A stretch of DNA of 64,000 nt, taken from the NCBI GenBank assembly GCA_012862575.1, contig BLSF01000033.1:62001-126000 (forward strand). Reading direction: 5' to 3'. Positions 54,030 to 64,000 of this stretch are shown piece after piece. This DNA comes from Parietichytrium sp. I65-24A (Eukaryota; Sar; Bigyra; Thraustochytrida; Thraustochytriidae). How positions within the stretch are numbered: the stretch's first letter is position 1; each line of letters opens with the position of its first letter. The notes beneath the pieces were generated by a model. That model saw only the letters and a list, made by a program, of their open reading frames with translations. It did not search any database and had not been told where the DNA came from. A program made the position numbers and the translations under genes.

Positions 54030-55082
54030 ATGAAAGTGCTTGCGTTGGGGGACTTTGGAGAGACGAGCAATGTGCGCACGCGTGCTGGTGTGTGCGTGCC
54101 CAAGTATGTTGTGAGGGACAGGGTGCGCGATCTGTGCGAGGAGATTAGGGGCAGGGACAAGCAGGAGAAGATCTTGGCGCTGGCGCTCGGGGATAACTTT
54201 TACCCGAGCGGAGTGGAGGTTGGCCGCGAGAAGGAGCAGTTTGAAGAGTTTGTAGACACGTACCGCGAGCTCAATGTCCCTTTCATGGTGGCGCTCGGGA
54301 ATCATGACTACGAAGGGAGCGTTTCCGCGCAGATAAAGTTTACGAAATCAAAATTCAACCCGAAGATTGAGGTGGAAGGATGGGGTCAGCTGCGCCTGTG
54401 GAATATGCCAAAGCACTCCTACCATTTTGAGGTGGATGACGCGCTCTTTATCGTTTTGGACACGGAGCGGACCGACCTGACCCAGCAGTTGAGTCAAGCA
54501 AAGCAGTGGCTGAAGGCAAGTAAGGCAACTTGGAGGATCGTGATCGGCCACCGACCGCTGTACAGCGACTACCGAAAATTTGGCGGTCCGGCTTTCGCCA
54601 AGAAAGCAGATCTGAATGCTTTCATCAATAAGTACGCTCACATGTACTTGAGTGGCCACGATCATTTTTTGCAAATCAGCCCTCTTCACGAAGATAAGTC
54701 AAAGCCGTGCGGAGCTCTTCAAGTGATATCTGGAGCTGCTGGAACTCCGCCATGGTTTTGGCCGTCGAACTATAGACGAAATAACAGCATTCTCAGGTCG
54801 GATTTGCGGAGTAATGGCTTTGTAATGATGGACATATCCCCGCAAGAGCTGCGACTGGAGTGCTACAGTGTGGAGGCTAAACCTGATGGTTTATCGCGCA
54901 AATTCGGCACCGTAGTGATCAACCGAGATCGCTCTTATCGGCTTGAAACTCCCGACAGCGATCCAATGGACGACGAGATGCAGGCTGTGCAGAAGGAGGA
55001 GGCAGGTGGGGTGAGAAAGATGGAAATTGAGTCTTTTGACGAAAGGGCCGAAGGTGGTTTCGGTATCCCCGCATATCAATGA
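54030..55082 (+). CDS. Metallophosphatase, purple-acid-phosphatase-like
   Basis: A 350-residue calcineurin-like metallophosphoesterase. The full set of metal-binding motifs is present in order: GDFG (7-10), GDNFY (about 52), GNHDY (about 90), GHRP (about 173) and GHDH (about 211). Spacing and the FIVLDTER segment resemble single-domain acid phosphatases of the ACP5/TRAP type, which hydrolyse phosphate monoesters at a two-metal centre. Unlike secreted purple acid phosphatases it has no signal peptide: the first metal motif begins at residue 7, so it is probably cytosolic. There is no obvious linked gene. A missed upstream exon carrying a leader is possible. Substrate unknown. Confidence 0.88.
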   Translation: MKVLALGDFGETSNVRTRAGVCVPKYVVRDRVRDLCEEIRGRDKQEKILALALGDNFYPSGVEVGREKEQFEEFVDTYRELNVPFMVALGNHDYEGSVSAQIKFTKSKFNPKIEVEGWGQLRLWNMPKHSYHFEVDDALFIVLDTERTDLTQQLSQAKQWLKASKATWRIVIGHRPLYSDYRKFGGPAFAKKADLNAFINKYAHMYLSGHDHFLQISPLHEDKSKPCGALQVISGAAGTPPWFWPSNYRRNNSILRSDLRSNGFVMMDISPQELRLECYSVEAKPDGLSRKFGTVVINRDRSYRLETPDSDPMDDEMQAVQKEEAGGVRKMEIESFDERAEGGFGIPAYQ

Positions 55083-55655
55083 AACGGTCTTGCTGACGTC
55101 CTGTCAGCTCATATTAGAATTTTTAGTGCCTCCAGCCGTGATTCACTCGGCGAGGAGTGCGTAGACTTATACTGTTAATAATAAAAACACGTAAAAATGT
55201 AGCATTTTCTTAAAAAAGTAACACAAAGTCATCTTCCGGAAGCTGAGGAGGACGTGGAGGGCTTGGCAAGAGTGAACAGTGTGCGTCAGCGAGAAACACG
55301 ACCCCGTTCCTCTACCTGGCCGAAGCAACTTTTTAAAGAGTAAGTTCTCGTGGCAACACTTTCATTTTCTGTTTAAAGTTAAGTCGTTGTCCATTTTTTC
55401 GTATTTTCTGTCTTTGCAGTTTGTCTTGATTTGTTTCGAGACTTTTGCAATCTGTTAAATCTTCTCCGCTCGAGTATGGGCACTCGACACAAAGGGACGT
55501 CAGAATGTGCAGAAAGTCCGAAAAAGGCACCGCACGAAAGCCGATTTTCTTTTGGAAAGAGAGCCATCCAATCAACACCACACATCAAACCAGCTTGTGC
55601 TTCGCCTCATCACATTGGTAAAAGAAAGAATTCTTAACAGTAGGGTTTTTAATGC
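55083..55655. other. Convergent 3' intergenic region
   Basis: Between the metallophosphatase and the TPR-like gene, which converge. AATAAAAACAC near 55180 may serve 3'-end processing. Short open frames show no features. Confidence 0.5.
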
Positions 55656-56234
55656 TCACACCACAACCTTGAAAGGAAGCTGCTCAATGTCTCCGCGAAG
55701 CCCGGCGAGGTCTCCCACAGTCTTCTCGTCCAGCTTAAACCGAGCAACCAACTGGGATGCTCTGTTCAAGTCGACGAGTGCCTCATCCCGGATGTTGGAC
55801 CTATTGCTCTTGGATAGCCTTTTCGCTTTGCTGTACTTTGCTTTCGCGAGCCAGTACAGAGCCTCTGCTTGGTTTCTTGGCGAGGAGTAGGACAGCGCAA
55901 ATGAAAAACTCACCACCGCATCGTCAATGACATTCTTCTCCAGCTGCGACTTGCCGCGCTGGATGTATGCGCCAGCGATCTGGCTCGGTTTTGCGCCAGA
56001 GTCTACGAGTGCTTCTGGGCTGTTTACGTCTACCCGTTTGCTGCTGCGCCTCCGGTCAGAATCTCCCTTGTGCACAGCTACAGTCGCCGGCACTTGCTGT
56101 TTCGCGCCGTCTTGAGCGCCACTCGAAACCACTCGCGAGATCCTCTTGGAGATCCTCTTGAAGATCGACGACCGCTTCTCAGTCGCTGCGCTCTCCTGTA
56201 CGCCCTCCTCCTTTCCAAAGTTGAAGCAGTTCAT
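55656..56234 (-). CDS. Small TPR-like hypothetical protein
   Basis: A 192-residue protein from ATG 56234. The N-terminal 50 residues are basic and Ser-rich with a possible amphipathic helix (IFKRISKRISRVV). Residues about 90-170 look like two tetratricopeptide-type helical pairs: AYIQRGKSQLEKNVIDDAVV and ALYWLAKAKYSKAKRL, followed by LVDLNRASQLVARF. Such repeats bind other proteins. The second helical pair carries an Ala/Tyr/Lys pattern typical of TPR helix A. I recognise no specific family; it may be lineage-restricted. Composition fits a real gene, and the frame ends cleanly. Confidence 0.6.
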   Translation of the reverse strand: MNCFNFGKEEGVQESAATEKRSSIFKRISKRISRVVSSGAQDGAKQQVPATVAVHKGDSDRRRSSKRVDVNSPEALVDSGAKPSQIAGAYIQRGKSQLEKNVIDDAVVSFSFALSYSSPRNQAEALYWLAKAKYSKAKRLSKSNRSNIRDEALVDLNRASQLVARFKLDEKTVGDLAGLRGDIEQLPFKVVV

Positions 56235-58406
56235 TGTGTCCTCGCGCACCCCTCTCCGCGTCCCAGCCCTGCTATCCTAACCCGCTTTCTCACCTTGTTC
56301 CTGGGTTACCCAAAGACCTTGCCCGCAGCTTGCCAAACTATACAAACGCACCACACCAGCACTTCAAGCGGCTTGCGCGAGGACACTTTTGCGAAACCGA
56401 AGTCGAGCGGGTACACCTTATGCAAGTATGTACTGTATGTACGAGCGCGCACGCTTGCTCAGGAGTGCACCGAGTTGCAGTCGCTACCTTTTACGCTAGC
56501 ACAGCGGTAGCGTGCACCCGCTCTTCTCTTTCGACAACGTGACTGTGCACGTGCAGAGATTTCCAGCTCTAGCGTATTCGGTAATAATGCTAGTGGTTTC
56601 CTCTGGGCGGTACCCATCCCTATGAAATATACTAAGCATTCCCTATCTGGTGCACAAAGAAGCTGGATAGCACTAGCAGTAGGACCAGATGTAGAACCGA
56701 GCAACCTGGCACTGCGCGGGGTGTGGTATTCTATGTTTGGGAGATACACACTCAAATACTCGGGTTGAGCTGCTTGCTGCTCAAATAAGACACGGAGAAG
56801 GTGTGTACCTGAAACAGAGAATTGATCGTTCTCTCTGCTCTATGATTTCTTATCAGAGATTAGTTACCTTGTATAGGAATCGAGTAGAGTACAGTTTAGC
56901 TATTCTGGACTAAGGTAATTCGCAACTGGAAATGTAATGGTAATTATTTGTCCTTTACAAGCGTGGTGCACTTTCGAATTCGCTAGGTCAACTAATTACC
57001 GCTGTTTCGCAGGTGTTATACCTGTTTCTTGTGATTGCGATTTTTGTCCAGGAAATAGGAGTCATAAACTAAAAAAAGAAACGGGAATGCAAGATGTTGT
57101 CGAAAAGTACAGGAACTGCAAAATCAAGACCGTTTAAACCGTCGCAAACTGGTTGAATGGCATGGCGTACACCAAGAAGCACGTCGTACCGGAGAAATCA
57201 AGCGTGAATTCCGAATCCTCGAAAGCAGGACCAAGATGTCTTGAATATGCAAAAGCTGGAGGTTGCGCTGCTGAGTTTCTACGCAGGCATTTGTCCTTTT
57301 TGCAATTTCTTGACTCACCCACAAGTCGTTCCTTGTCCGGCTCTGACGACCCACTCTGCTGCGCTCGCCGCGAGTACCGAAAGTGATTATTACTTATTAC
57401 CTTGAGGTATTGGCCTTTCAGACTTGAGTGCGTTTGAGTCAATTGAGAGTCTCATGTTTGAAAATTTACGGAGTCAAGTCAGAAATGAACATGAACATGA
57501 ACATGAACACATTGACTGTGAGAACTCATTGGAAACTCAGAACATTATACGAGGATGGCCAAGAAACGGGAGCCGGGAAGAAAAAAAGTTAGAATTTAGA
57601 GTTTAGCTTTTCCATGTTTCTTGCGATAATCTCTTACCTTTTGGTCAAATAATATTTTCATTTTTTTAAAATCAAAAAAATCAAAAACATCAAAAACCAA
57701 ATTTAAAAGAATAAATAACAAACATTGGAACAAAACCAAATCCCACAATGGGACAAAACCAACGACAAAACAAACCAAGGGAAAAAATTGCCGTAGAACA
57801 AGGAGCGATTCGCGAACAAGGAACGATCGCTATCTTACATTCCTCCGCGAGTGACTGAGTGACTGAGTGACTGAGTGACTGAGTGACTGAGTGACTGAGT
57901 GAAACACACCAGTCCCCGGCGCATACGCGGACTGTACCCGCAGTCGGGTCCCCTCTAATTGGAGTACATTGGAAGCAGCTCCCTGCCAACACTTGGCGCA
58001 GCTGTCGTGATTGCGTGCGAGTCCCGCACCAGCGGTCGCGCGGGGGCTGGAAAGACTGGAAAGACAAGTTAGGTAGCCATCCTCAAATTCGGAGTTTTGG
58101 AGTTTTGGAGTTTCGGAGTTGAGAAATCTCTGGCAGTGTGGACACTGGAAAGTCTCTGCGGCCGCGTCGTCGTAAGGGAGAGAGGAGCATTGCGTGTCTT
58201 GACAGGGCTTGTTGCAGGCGAGGAAGCGCAGGAAGCGCTGGAACCGCGGCAGTTGGAAGAGGAGAGCAGCATAGCGACACGAGAAGCTGGTTGGAAGAGG
58301 TCTGGAGAGTTCGCGGTTTTGAAGTATTTAAAAACGGCAGAATTAAAAATCGGGAGACGGCGCTCGGATCTTTCGAGCGAACCGCTCGCCGGGACTTTTG
58401 GGGAAT
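56235..58406. other. Long intergenic region with GACTGAGT array
   Basis: About 2.2 kb between divergent genes. It contains a GACTGAGT octamer array (listed separately), an AAAAACATCAAAA-type AT-rich stretch at 57655-57720, GAACAT repeats at 57486-57510, and GGAGTTTT repeats at 58092-58120. Open frames around 57124-57440 have no recognisable family; a decayed repeat is possible. Confidence 0.5.
57850..57902. repeat. GACTGAGT octamer tandem array
   Basis: About six and a half perfect head-to-tail copies of an 8-base unit, about 500 bp upstream of the CDK12-like gene. A degenerate relative (CTGAGTAACTGAGTGACTG) occurs near 31893-31918. Confidence 0.85.
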
Positions 58407-60236
58407 ATGGCTTTGACGATGGGATGGGGAACACGAAGCATTCATTGCTACGAAAAGATCAGACAGGTCGGCCAAGGCACGTACGGTAAGGTCTACGAAG
58501 GGCGCGATAGGGAGACTGGGACGATCATTGCTCTTAAGAAAATCAAATTCAACAAGCTCAAGCGGAAAGGAGGCGTTCCTAGTCAGACATTGCGGGAGAT
58601 CGGTCTGTTGAGAAAATTTCAACACGAGAATCTCGTCAACATGGTCGAGGTGGTTACCTCAGCTACCGAGGCGGGCGGCTATTGCGACAACGGCTCGCTT
58701 TATCTGGTCTTTGAGTATATGGAAATGGACCTTAGCGGGCTGCTCGATATCAAGTACAAGTTTTCCAAGGATGAAGTCAAGTGCTTCTTGAATCAGCTGT
58801 TGTGTGCCATGGAATTTTTGCACGCTCAGCATGTGTGCCATCGAGATCTCAAGTGCTCCAACATTTTGATATCTCAGAGGCACGTTCTCAAGGTAACGGA
58901 CTTTGGTCTAGCTCGAATCATGAATGCCACCAAGGTCATGGGGGAGCCTGTAAAGTACACCAACAAAGTGATCACCCTGTGGTATAGACCTCCAGAGCTG
59001 CTGTTAGGCGATGTCAACTACAACAGTCGCGTAGACATGTGGTCAGTTGGGTGCATCTTTGTGGAACTCCTGGTGGGCACACCCATTTTGCAGGGCAAAA
59101 ACGACTTGGACCAGCTTAAAAAGATTTTTGAATTGTGCGGACTTCCCTCTGAGAGGGATTGGCAAAGGATACAGGAGCTGCCTTCGTACAAACTATTGGA
59201 GCAAATCAAACGCGACCCTGCTACGCCGGCGACGACGTCCTCCTCCTCACGACCGGCTCTTTCCCTTAAGCCGCCTCCAGGGCGCCTGCCAAGGTTTTTG
59301 CAAGATGCACAGGTCGACAAGGAGGGCTCCGACCTCGCTCTTCACCTACTTGCCCTGGATCCCGTGCTCAGATGGACTGCAGCCCAGGCTCTCAACTCGC
59401 AATATCTTCTCAACGCTCCGAAGCCGGACTCTCTTCCCAAGATGGAGCTACCATTTAGCTCGCTTCACGAATGGGAGACTAAGAAGGCTCGGAAAGGCGA
59501 GCGACCACTCGGTAACTCGTCTATTTCGATGCCGGCTCGTTCGGACAACCGCGCAGACCCAAGCCCTATCAAACCTTTTCGTGGGCCGGAGCCCGTCGGC
59601 GCGCCAAGCGACAGACGGCATCATTCGCCTCGCTCGCGCTCTGGTTCACAGCGACGCGGATACAGCAGCGAGCGTATGAGTCGGAGGGGCAGCATTGCGT
59701 CCGACTCCTGGCGGCGCGACAGGGATTCTGACCGGGATCGCGATAGGGATCGCGATCGAGGCAGACCCAGAAGTAGGGACAGGAGTTTGGACAGGGGCCT
59801 CGATCGCGGGCGTGATAGAGATTGGCGGAGATCGTCTGATAGAAGACCAGAACGCGACAGATCCCCGGACAGGGCCAGAGACCGCGAAAGGCGAAGGTCT
59901 CGCGAGCGTAAGGGAGACCGTCACCGTGACTACGACCGATATTCGGATCGTGGTCCGAGGGACCGAGACCGCAGCCGCAGCCGCGACAGGGATCATGATC
60001 GGTACCGGAGTCGAGACCGCAGCCGCGACCGCAGCCGTGACCGTAACCGTGACCGTGACCGTGACCGCGACCGCGACCGCGACTATTCGAGAAGACGCAA
60101 TGACCGTGGTGATGACCGCGCGAGGGATTCTGAAGAGAGGGCGCGCAATGGTCGCGAGAAGGGCCACAAGGAAATTGTTGGCGATGTTATGAATAGGAAC
60201 ACAGGGAATGGCTCAGCGGGCGACAAACGTCCCTAG
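58407..60236 (+). CDS. CDK12/13-like cyclin-dependent kinase with Arg/Asp/Ser tail
   Basis: A 609-residue intronless protein starting at ATG 58407. The N-terminal half is a complete kinase: GQGTYGKVYEG loop, ALKKI lysine, a PSTAIRE-type helix reading VPSQTLREI, HRDLKCSNIL, DFGLAR and NKVITLWYRPPELLLG. HRDLKCSN and the activation segment match CDK12/13 and plant CDKC, which with cyclin K or T phosphorylate the RNA polymerase II tail during elongation. The C-terminal 200 residues are a charged tail of alternating Arg/Asp with RS dipeptides (about 435-595), like splicing RS domains. In animal CDK12 the RS region precedes the kinase; here it follows it. A role in coupling transcription and splicing is inference. 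Confidence 0.9.
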   Translation: MALTMGWGTRSIHCYEKIRQVGQGTYGKVYEGRDRETGTIIALKKIKFNKLKRKGGVPSQTLREIGLLRKFQHENLVNMVEVVTSATEAGGYCDNGSLYLVFEYMEMDLSGLLDIKYKFSKDEVKCFLNQLLCAMEFLHAQHVCHRDLKCSNILISQRHVLKVTDFGLARIMNATKVMGEPVKYTNKVITLWYRPPELLLGDVNYNSRVDMWSVGCIFVELLVGTPILQGKNDLDQLKKIFELCGLPSERDWQRIQELPSYKLLEQIKRDPATPATTSSSSRPALSLKPPPGRLPRFLQDAQVDKEGSDLALHLLALDPVLRWTAAQALNSQYLLNAPKPDSLPKMELPFSSLHEWETKKARKGERPLGNSSISMPARSDNRADPSPIKPFRGPEPVGAPSDRRHHSPRSRSGSQRRGYSSERMSRRGSIASDSWRRDRDSDRDRDRDRDRGRPRSRDRSLDRGLDRGRDRDWRRSSDRRPERDRSPDRARDRERRRSRERKGDRHRDYDRYSDRGPRDRDRSRSRDRDHDRYRSRDRSRDRSRDRNRDRDRDRDRDRDYSRRRNDRGDDRARDSEERARNGREKGHKEIVGDVMNRNTGNGSAGDKRP

Positions 60237-60486
60237 CCCGTGCAACTTTTAGAAACCCACAGAACACATAACTGTCAAAACAAATTTGAACAACCCAGAT
60301 ATCTGGAGAGATTCGCTTGAGATCACAGGACATTATGATCATGACGGCCGGACAGGAAGAGAGAAAACAAAGATTAAAGTTTTGTTCATGCATGGATGGT
60401 GACATAAAAACAGGGCAAAAGTTGTGGGATGAGTATCGCATCGACCACACCATATTGGAAAGGGACATTGTCAAATTGATGAACGT

Positions 60487-61439
60487 CTAGCTCTTTCTAA
60501 ATTCGAGTAGCACCTGTGACACAGCCAAGTTTTAGAGCCGCTTAGTCAACTTGCTTTGTTTGGATTTGGCGAAAGCAGGACCAACCCTCCCTTTTGCGAA
60601 ACTTACTGGGTATATTTTATTGAATGCTTCGTACGAATGTTTTTGATCCTTGGCACCTGTTATCACAACCTTGCCTGAGACGAATATGAGGAGTACTGCA
60701 AAACGTAGAGCGGAATTTTCAAGTCAGGAAGACTTTTTCTCGGCTCGGAAAAAGGAAACTAAAATCGCACAACGTACCAATTTTTGGATTCACCATGCGG
60801 TATATGAGGCCAGGGAACAGCTCTGGCTCGAAAGAACTAAATTTACCGTGTGCAAGCGCTAAAGCCTCCAGCCGAATCGCAAATCTGCAGTCACAGGAGC
60901 ACACGATGTTTTGAATCTTGATCTCTTGCGTTCTCGCGTCCTTCGTACCCACTTTCCGGATGATGGCTGTGGAAAAGCAGAGAAAAAGAAAGGAAAAAAA
61001 GGTTTCCACAAAGTGAGCCAGGTTTTCAAGACAAGCAGATACGACCCAAAGTTGGGCACTTACCTCCAAATTTTCGAGCAGCAAGCCGCGAGTCTTGCAC
61101 ACTCTTCGCGCCAGTAATCACTACTTTTCCCGTCGCAAAAATCAGTGCGGTGCTTTTGGGCTGCCGAATTCGCAAAACTACAGCAGAGAACCTCTGTGGG
61201 TTGTACTCGCTGTTTCTGGTCTGTGTCGCAATCTGCAAGAGGTCAAGAGTACATGCGCAGTTCATGGTGGAAACGACATTCTGCGTCAAGAGAACAACAC
61301 CTGACTGATCGTGAACAAAAGTCGTTTGCCCGGTTTGTTCATTAGATGTGTCGCCGTTCGCTGCGACGATAGCGCCGCCAGGAGCCGCCACGGCAGAGCC
61401 TGTTGGCCCAGCCGCAGGCACTGACGAAGAAGAAGACAT
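60487..61439 (-). CDS. TBP: TATA-binding protein TBP (4 exons)
   Basis: Exons 61439..61064, 60966..60778, 60695..60607 and 60513..60487 join in frame to 226 residues; introns are 97, 82 and 93 bp. TBP binds the TATA box and nucleates transcription by all three nuclear polymerases. A short low-complexity N-terminus precedes the saddle of two repeats: [43 protein letters not shown], then [40 protein letters not shown] and the C-terminal [11 protein letters not shown]. Every splice join restores a conserved TBP segment, including the 27-base last exon. Slight oddities: NCACTLDL and NIVCSCD carry extra cysteines compared with common NLGCKLDL and NIVASCD. The gene diverges from PGAP1 and converges on the CDK gene. 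Confidence 0.95.
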
Positions 61440-62671
61440 TAATTACGAGCCCCCAAACCTGCGCTGCGCCTCTTTTCCAAGTCCAACTTCAACGTAACCA
61501 CTTGCTTCCCAGGTCACAAGATGCAACGATTCCAACCCGACTTGCTCCACTACCATCTCAAAGCTGACCACCGCAATCCTGCAACCTTGCTCTTTCCTCC
61601 CCTCCTTTGGCGCAATGTAGAATGTAGAATGTATATATGATATATAATATGGAGACCGAAAACCTTTCTTTCTTTCCCTCCGATCCAAACTGCCGCTCTC
61701 GCGACCCCTTAATACCTACAAATCCCAAATCCCAATTCGTTCAAGCCTCTAAACCGTGCTCTCTCCTCGGCGCAGTACTGCACTGCTACGCTGCACACTC
61801 CAGCGAGGACCCCTCGGCTAACTGTCTACTTTGCCGCTCCTCCTACTTCCTCCTCCCGAGGACCCCTGCTCCGCTAACCAACGACTAGCTCGTCGTAGTG
61901 ATTCCGCTTTTTCCCCTGGACTCCTACTCGGCTTTACCGCGGTGGTTTAGGAGGGGGAGTAAGTAAAGAATAAGGAGATAGGTAGAGCGCGGACCCAACA
62001 CCTTGCCACTTTCGAATTGCTTATGGTATTGCATATATGGGGAATAGAGTGCTCCATTCATAATGGTATCTCATAAGTAGTGATAACGAACAACATAGTG
62101 TTCGTATGAAGAACCCTGTCATGGAAGCGCTCGTCGTTCGTTAACATGCGACGGAGTTTGTATTACTAAGCTATCACTCGTTATACAATTGTCTCGCCCT
62201 GGTTGGTTTAAAACCAGTATCAGCTTCCTGTTTTAGAGATGTGCGTAGGGAATGCAATGCTCCACGTAGATGTTAGATGTTAGATGTTAGGTGTGGTACT
62301 GACAGTACTGCCTATGAGTGTGAGTGTACAGTACGCGAGGGTGTACGCGAGGACAGTGCGCGAGGACAGGAGCGGCGTGGGGTGCGTTTCGGACTCTTAT
62401 GAACAAGGGCCGCGACACTTGACTCTTGACTCTTGACACGCTAAACGCTGGTCGTTTCTGCAGGTGAGACTGAGATTGAGACTGAGACTGAGACATCAAC
62501 TCTTTAAACGGAGCAGGTGGATGCGGATGACGTGGTTGTGGGTTTGTCTGGCAAGAGTCTCATCCGTGAAAAGGTTTCAAGCTCGCATCGATATCGATTA
62601 GGTGCGCGAGGCAGGTGGCAAGTAAAAGGCAGAGCAAGGACAGAGGGCGGGGAAAAGGGAAAGTAGAGGAG
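61440..62671. other. Divergent promoter region of TBP and PGAP1
   Basis: It holds the TATA-like run listed separately, a GAC/TCG-rich segment with CGAGGACCCC phrases at 61810-61880, a repeated TTAGATGTTAGATG at 62270-62290, and GAGACTGAGACTG repeats at 62465-62492. Open frames overlap without features. Confidence 0.5.
61631..61650. promoter_or_regulatory. TATA-like run upstream of TBP
   Basis: GTATATATGATATATAATAT lies about 190-210 bp upstream of the TBP start codon. If it acts as a core promoter, TBP would control its own gene, a known pattern elsewhere. Position only suggests this. Confidence 0.35.
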
Positions 62672-64000
62672 ATGGGGTTCTCGAAGGTGAGGGCAGCGCT
62701 GGGGCTGTACTCCGTGGCGTGCTTGGCGATGGCGATCATAGGAGCGGTGCATTTGGTAGTGTGGGTGCGACAGGCTGGGAATCCTTGCTCAATGACGTAC
62801 TCGCGGCCGAACTATGCTTCCGTGCCGATGTGGAATGAGTCGCGGCTGGCTTTCAAGTACAGACTTTTACGGTTTTCGACTTCTGCAGAAGGGCTTATGG
62901 AGTCGCAAGACGCAGCGAATGTTGTCGTCTTTGTTCCTGGGAGCTCGGGCTCCTATGGGCAGGTACGTTCGATCGGGGGCCAAACGATCGAGAAGATCGC
63001 CGCGGCCAAAACCGGCAAGGCAAAAGGGGAAGGTGTGGCATTTTACACCCTGGACCTTGGCGAGGAGTTGAGCGGGTTCAACGGCATCTTTCTCGAACAG
63101 CAAACCGAATTTCTTCATGATTGCCTTCGAAAAATTGAAGCTCTTCATGCCGGGAAGAACCTGCAACTCGTGTTGTTTGGGCACTCTATGGGTGGCGTGG
63201 TTGCCAGGTCTGCCGTAGACCAGCTCGACGCAAATGAAGCGGAGTTGCGAAAACCTATTGTCGCTGTGATCACGCTCAGCTCACCGCACGTGGCACCGGT
63301 GTTCGGTTCCGACGTGGTCATGTTCCGGATGTACCGAAGTCTGGCACTGCACGAAGATTTCAACCGATTATACATTTCGCTGGCAGGAGGTTATCGCGAC
63401 ACACTGGTACGCAGCGAGCTTTCCATGCTAGACCGAACCAGGTATAAGCGTGCTGCTTCTGCGCTGACGTCCTCTATCAAAGACATAGAGATGTCTATGG
63501 ACCATCTCTCTGTGCTGTGGTGTAAGGAGCTCATGTCTGCCATGTCGGAAGAGCTGGTTCAGATTTTCAACGGAGCTTCGGGTGCGAACCTTGCCCTCTT
63601 TGAAAAGATTAAAAAGAAGACCATTCCAAAGCATGGATTCACCAAGTCTGATTATGATAGCCTAGGGTTCGGTACCGAGTACGGAATGCTGAGTGACATG
63701 GCAGGTTTTTTCGCCGACACACTGGCACGCAAATTTCTGCCTTCGGCCTTTCAGTATACGTTTGCAATGGGTCTGATGGGCGCTGCACATGTATCAGGTC
63801 AGAGCGCGAAAGCGTTTGTAGTCTTTGCAGTGCTGTGGTATCTCGCGTACTTGGCGGACATCAAGCAAGCAAGTCATTGGCCCGTCCCCTTTCTTATGGT
63901 GGGAGTGTGTACCTCCCTGATCTGCCTTCTAATGATAGTGAGCCGTCTCATTTACTTTGTCGTGAACAAGGTGGCCCCGAATTTTCACGCGGTTTCTCTC
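62672..64000 (+). CDS. PGAP1: GPI inositol-deacylase PGAP1-like, 5' part
   Basis: An open frame of 443 codons from ATG 62672 to the window edge, so only the N-terminal part is seen. PGAP1/Bst1 removes the inositol acyl chain from GPI anchors in the ER so that GPI proteins can leave. An N-terminal membrane segment (about 10-30) is followed by the family signature NPCSMTYSRPNY, corresponding to the MTYMxPxY of PGAP1. FVPGSSGSYGQVRS comes next, then the nucleophile elbow GHSMGGVVA with the catalytic Ser. SSPHVAPVF, near the expected catalytic region, also fits. Hydrophobic helices begin near the window end, as in PGAP1, whose C-terminal half is multipass. No intron was found. Human PGAP1 is about 920 residues, so roughly half is missing to the right. 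Confidence 0.93.
   Translation, partial: MGFSKVRAALGLYSVACLAMAIIGAVHLVVWVRQAGNPCSMTYSRPNYASVPMWNESRLAFKYRLLRFSTSAEGLMESQDAANVVVFVPGSSGSYGQVRSIGGQTIEKIAAAKTGKAKGEGVAFYTLDLGEELSGFNGIFLEQQTEFLHDCLRKIEALHAGKNLQLVLFGHSMGGVVARSAVDQLDANEAELRKPIVAVITLSSPHVAPVFGSDVVMFRMYRSLALHEDFNRLYISLAGGYRDTLVRSELSMLDRTRYKRAASALTSSIKDIEMSMDHLSVLWCKELMSAMSEELVQIFNGASGANLALFEKIKKKTIPKHGFTKSDYDSLGFGTEYGMLSDMAGFFADTLARKFLPSAFQYTFAMGLMGAAHVSGQSAKAFVVFAVLWYLAYLADIKQASHWPVPFLMVGVCTSLICLLMIVSRLIYFVVNKVAPNFHAVSL

Noticed and set aside
59646-60192. Open frames of alternating Val/Thr or Ile/Thr on both strands
   Set aside because: They are shadows of the Arg/Asp repeat tail of the CDK12-like kinase.

Overview
The window reads as nuclear DNA of a compact eukaryotic genome. 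Genes are close together, on both strands, and mostly lack introns. Six genes are spliced, with 13 introns in total: twelve of 77-121 bp and one of 234 bp, with GTAAGT-like donors and AG acceptors. A near-canonical GDP-mannose 3,5-epimerase and a plant-like ABC1-kinase/beta-lactamase-like fusion point to an archaeplastid. My best guess is a unicellular red alga of the Porphyridium type; this is inference from gene content and architecture, not proven.

Layout. 0-6.2 kb: a three-exon CENP-W-like histone-fold gene, GDP-mannose epimerase, a long gene-poor stretch, and the TRAPP subunit Trs33/TRAPPC6. 6.6-9.7 kb: a transposon-like gene joining piggyBac-like parts with a YqaJ-type exonuclease domain. 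10-17 kb: a very large C2CD5-like C2 protein. 18.6-22.3 kb: a tandem pair of orphan seven-helix membrane proteins with a conserved ectodomain. 22.7-30.5 kb: the spliceosomal helicase Prp5/DDX46, facing a fusion of SCP2-like, FYVE, ABC1 kinase and beta-lactamase-like domains. 31.9-32.3 kb: a heptamer minisatellite. 32.5-38.5 kb: a three-exon gene for a 1,950-residue protein with cysteine-rich GCC2/GCC3-like repeats, a multipass membrane region and C-terminal leucine-rich repeats. 39-42.7 kb: a cytosolic carboxypeptidase and a bZIP protein. 45-47 kb: polyubiquitin with an apparent one-base deletion, and a papain-like (YiiX/LRAT-type) gene. 47.7-51.5 kb: the inositol pyrophosphate kinase VIP1/PPIP5K. 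52-56 kb: a METTL13-family methyltransferase, a metallophosphatase and a small TPR-like protein. 58-60 kb: a CDK12-like kinase with an Arg/Asp/Ser tail. 60.5-61.4 kb: TATA-binding protein. 62.7 kb to the end: the start of a PGAP1-type GPI inositol deacylase.

Most genes are unrelated housekeeping genes; there is no operon-like logic. Several fall into shared themes: transcription and splicing (TBP, CDK12-like, DDX46, bZIP), membrane traffic and lipids (TRAPPC6, C2CD5-like, FYVE-ABC1K, PGAP1) and signalling (7TM pair, LRR receptor-like protein, VIP1). The least ordinary items are the piggyBac/YqaJ gene, the GCC2-multipass-LRR protein, the 7TM pair and the SCP2-FYVE-ABC1K-beta-lactamase-like fusion.
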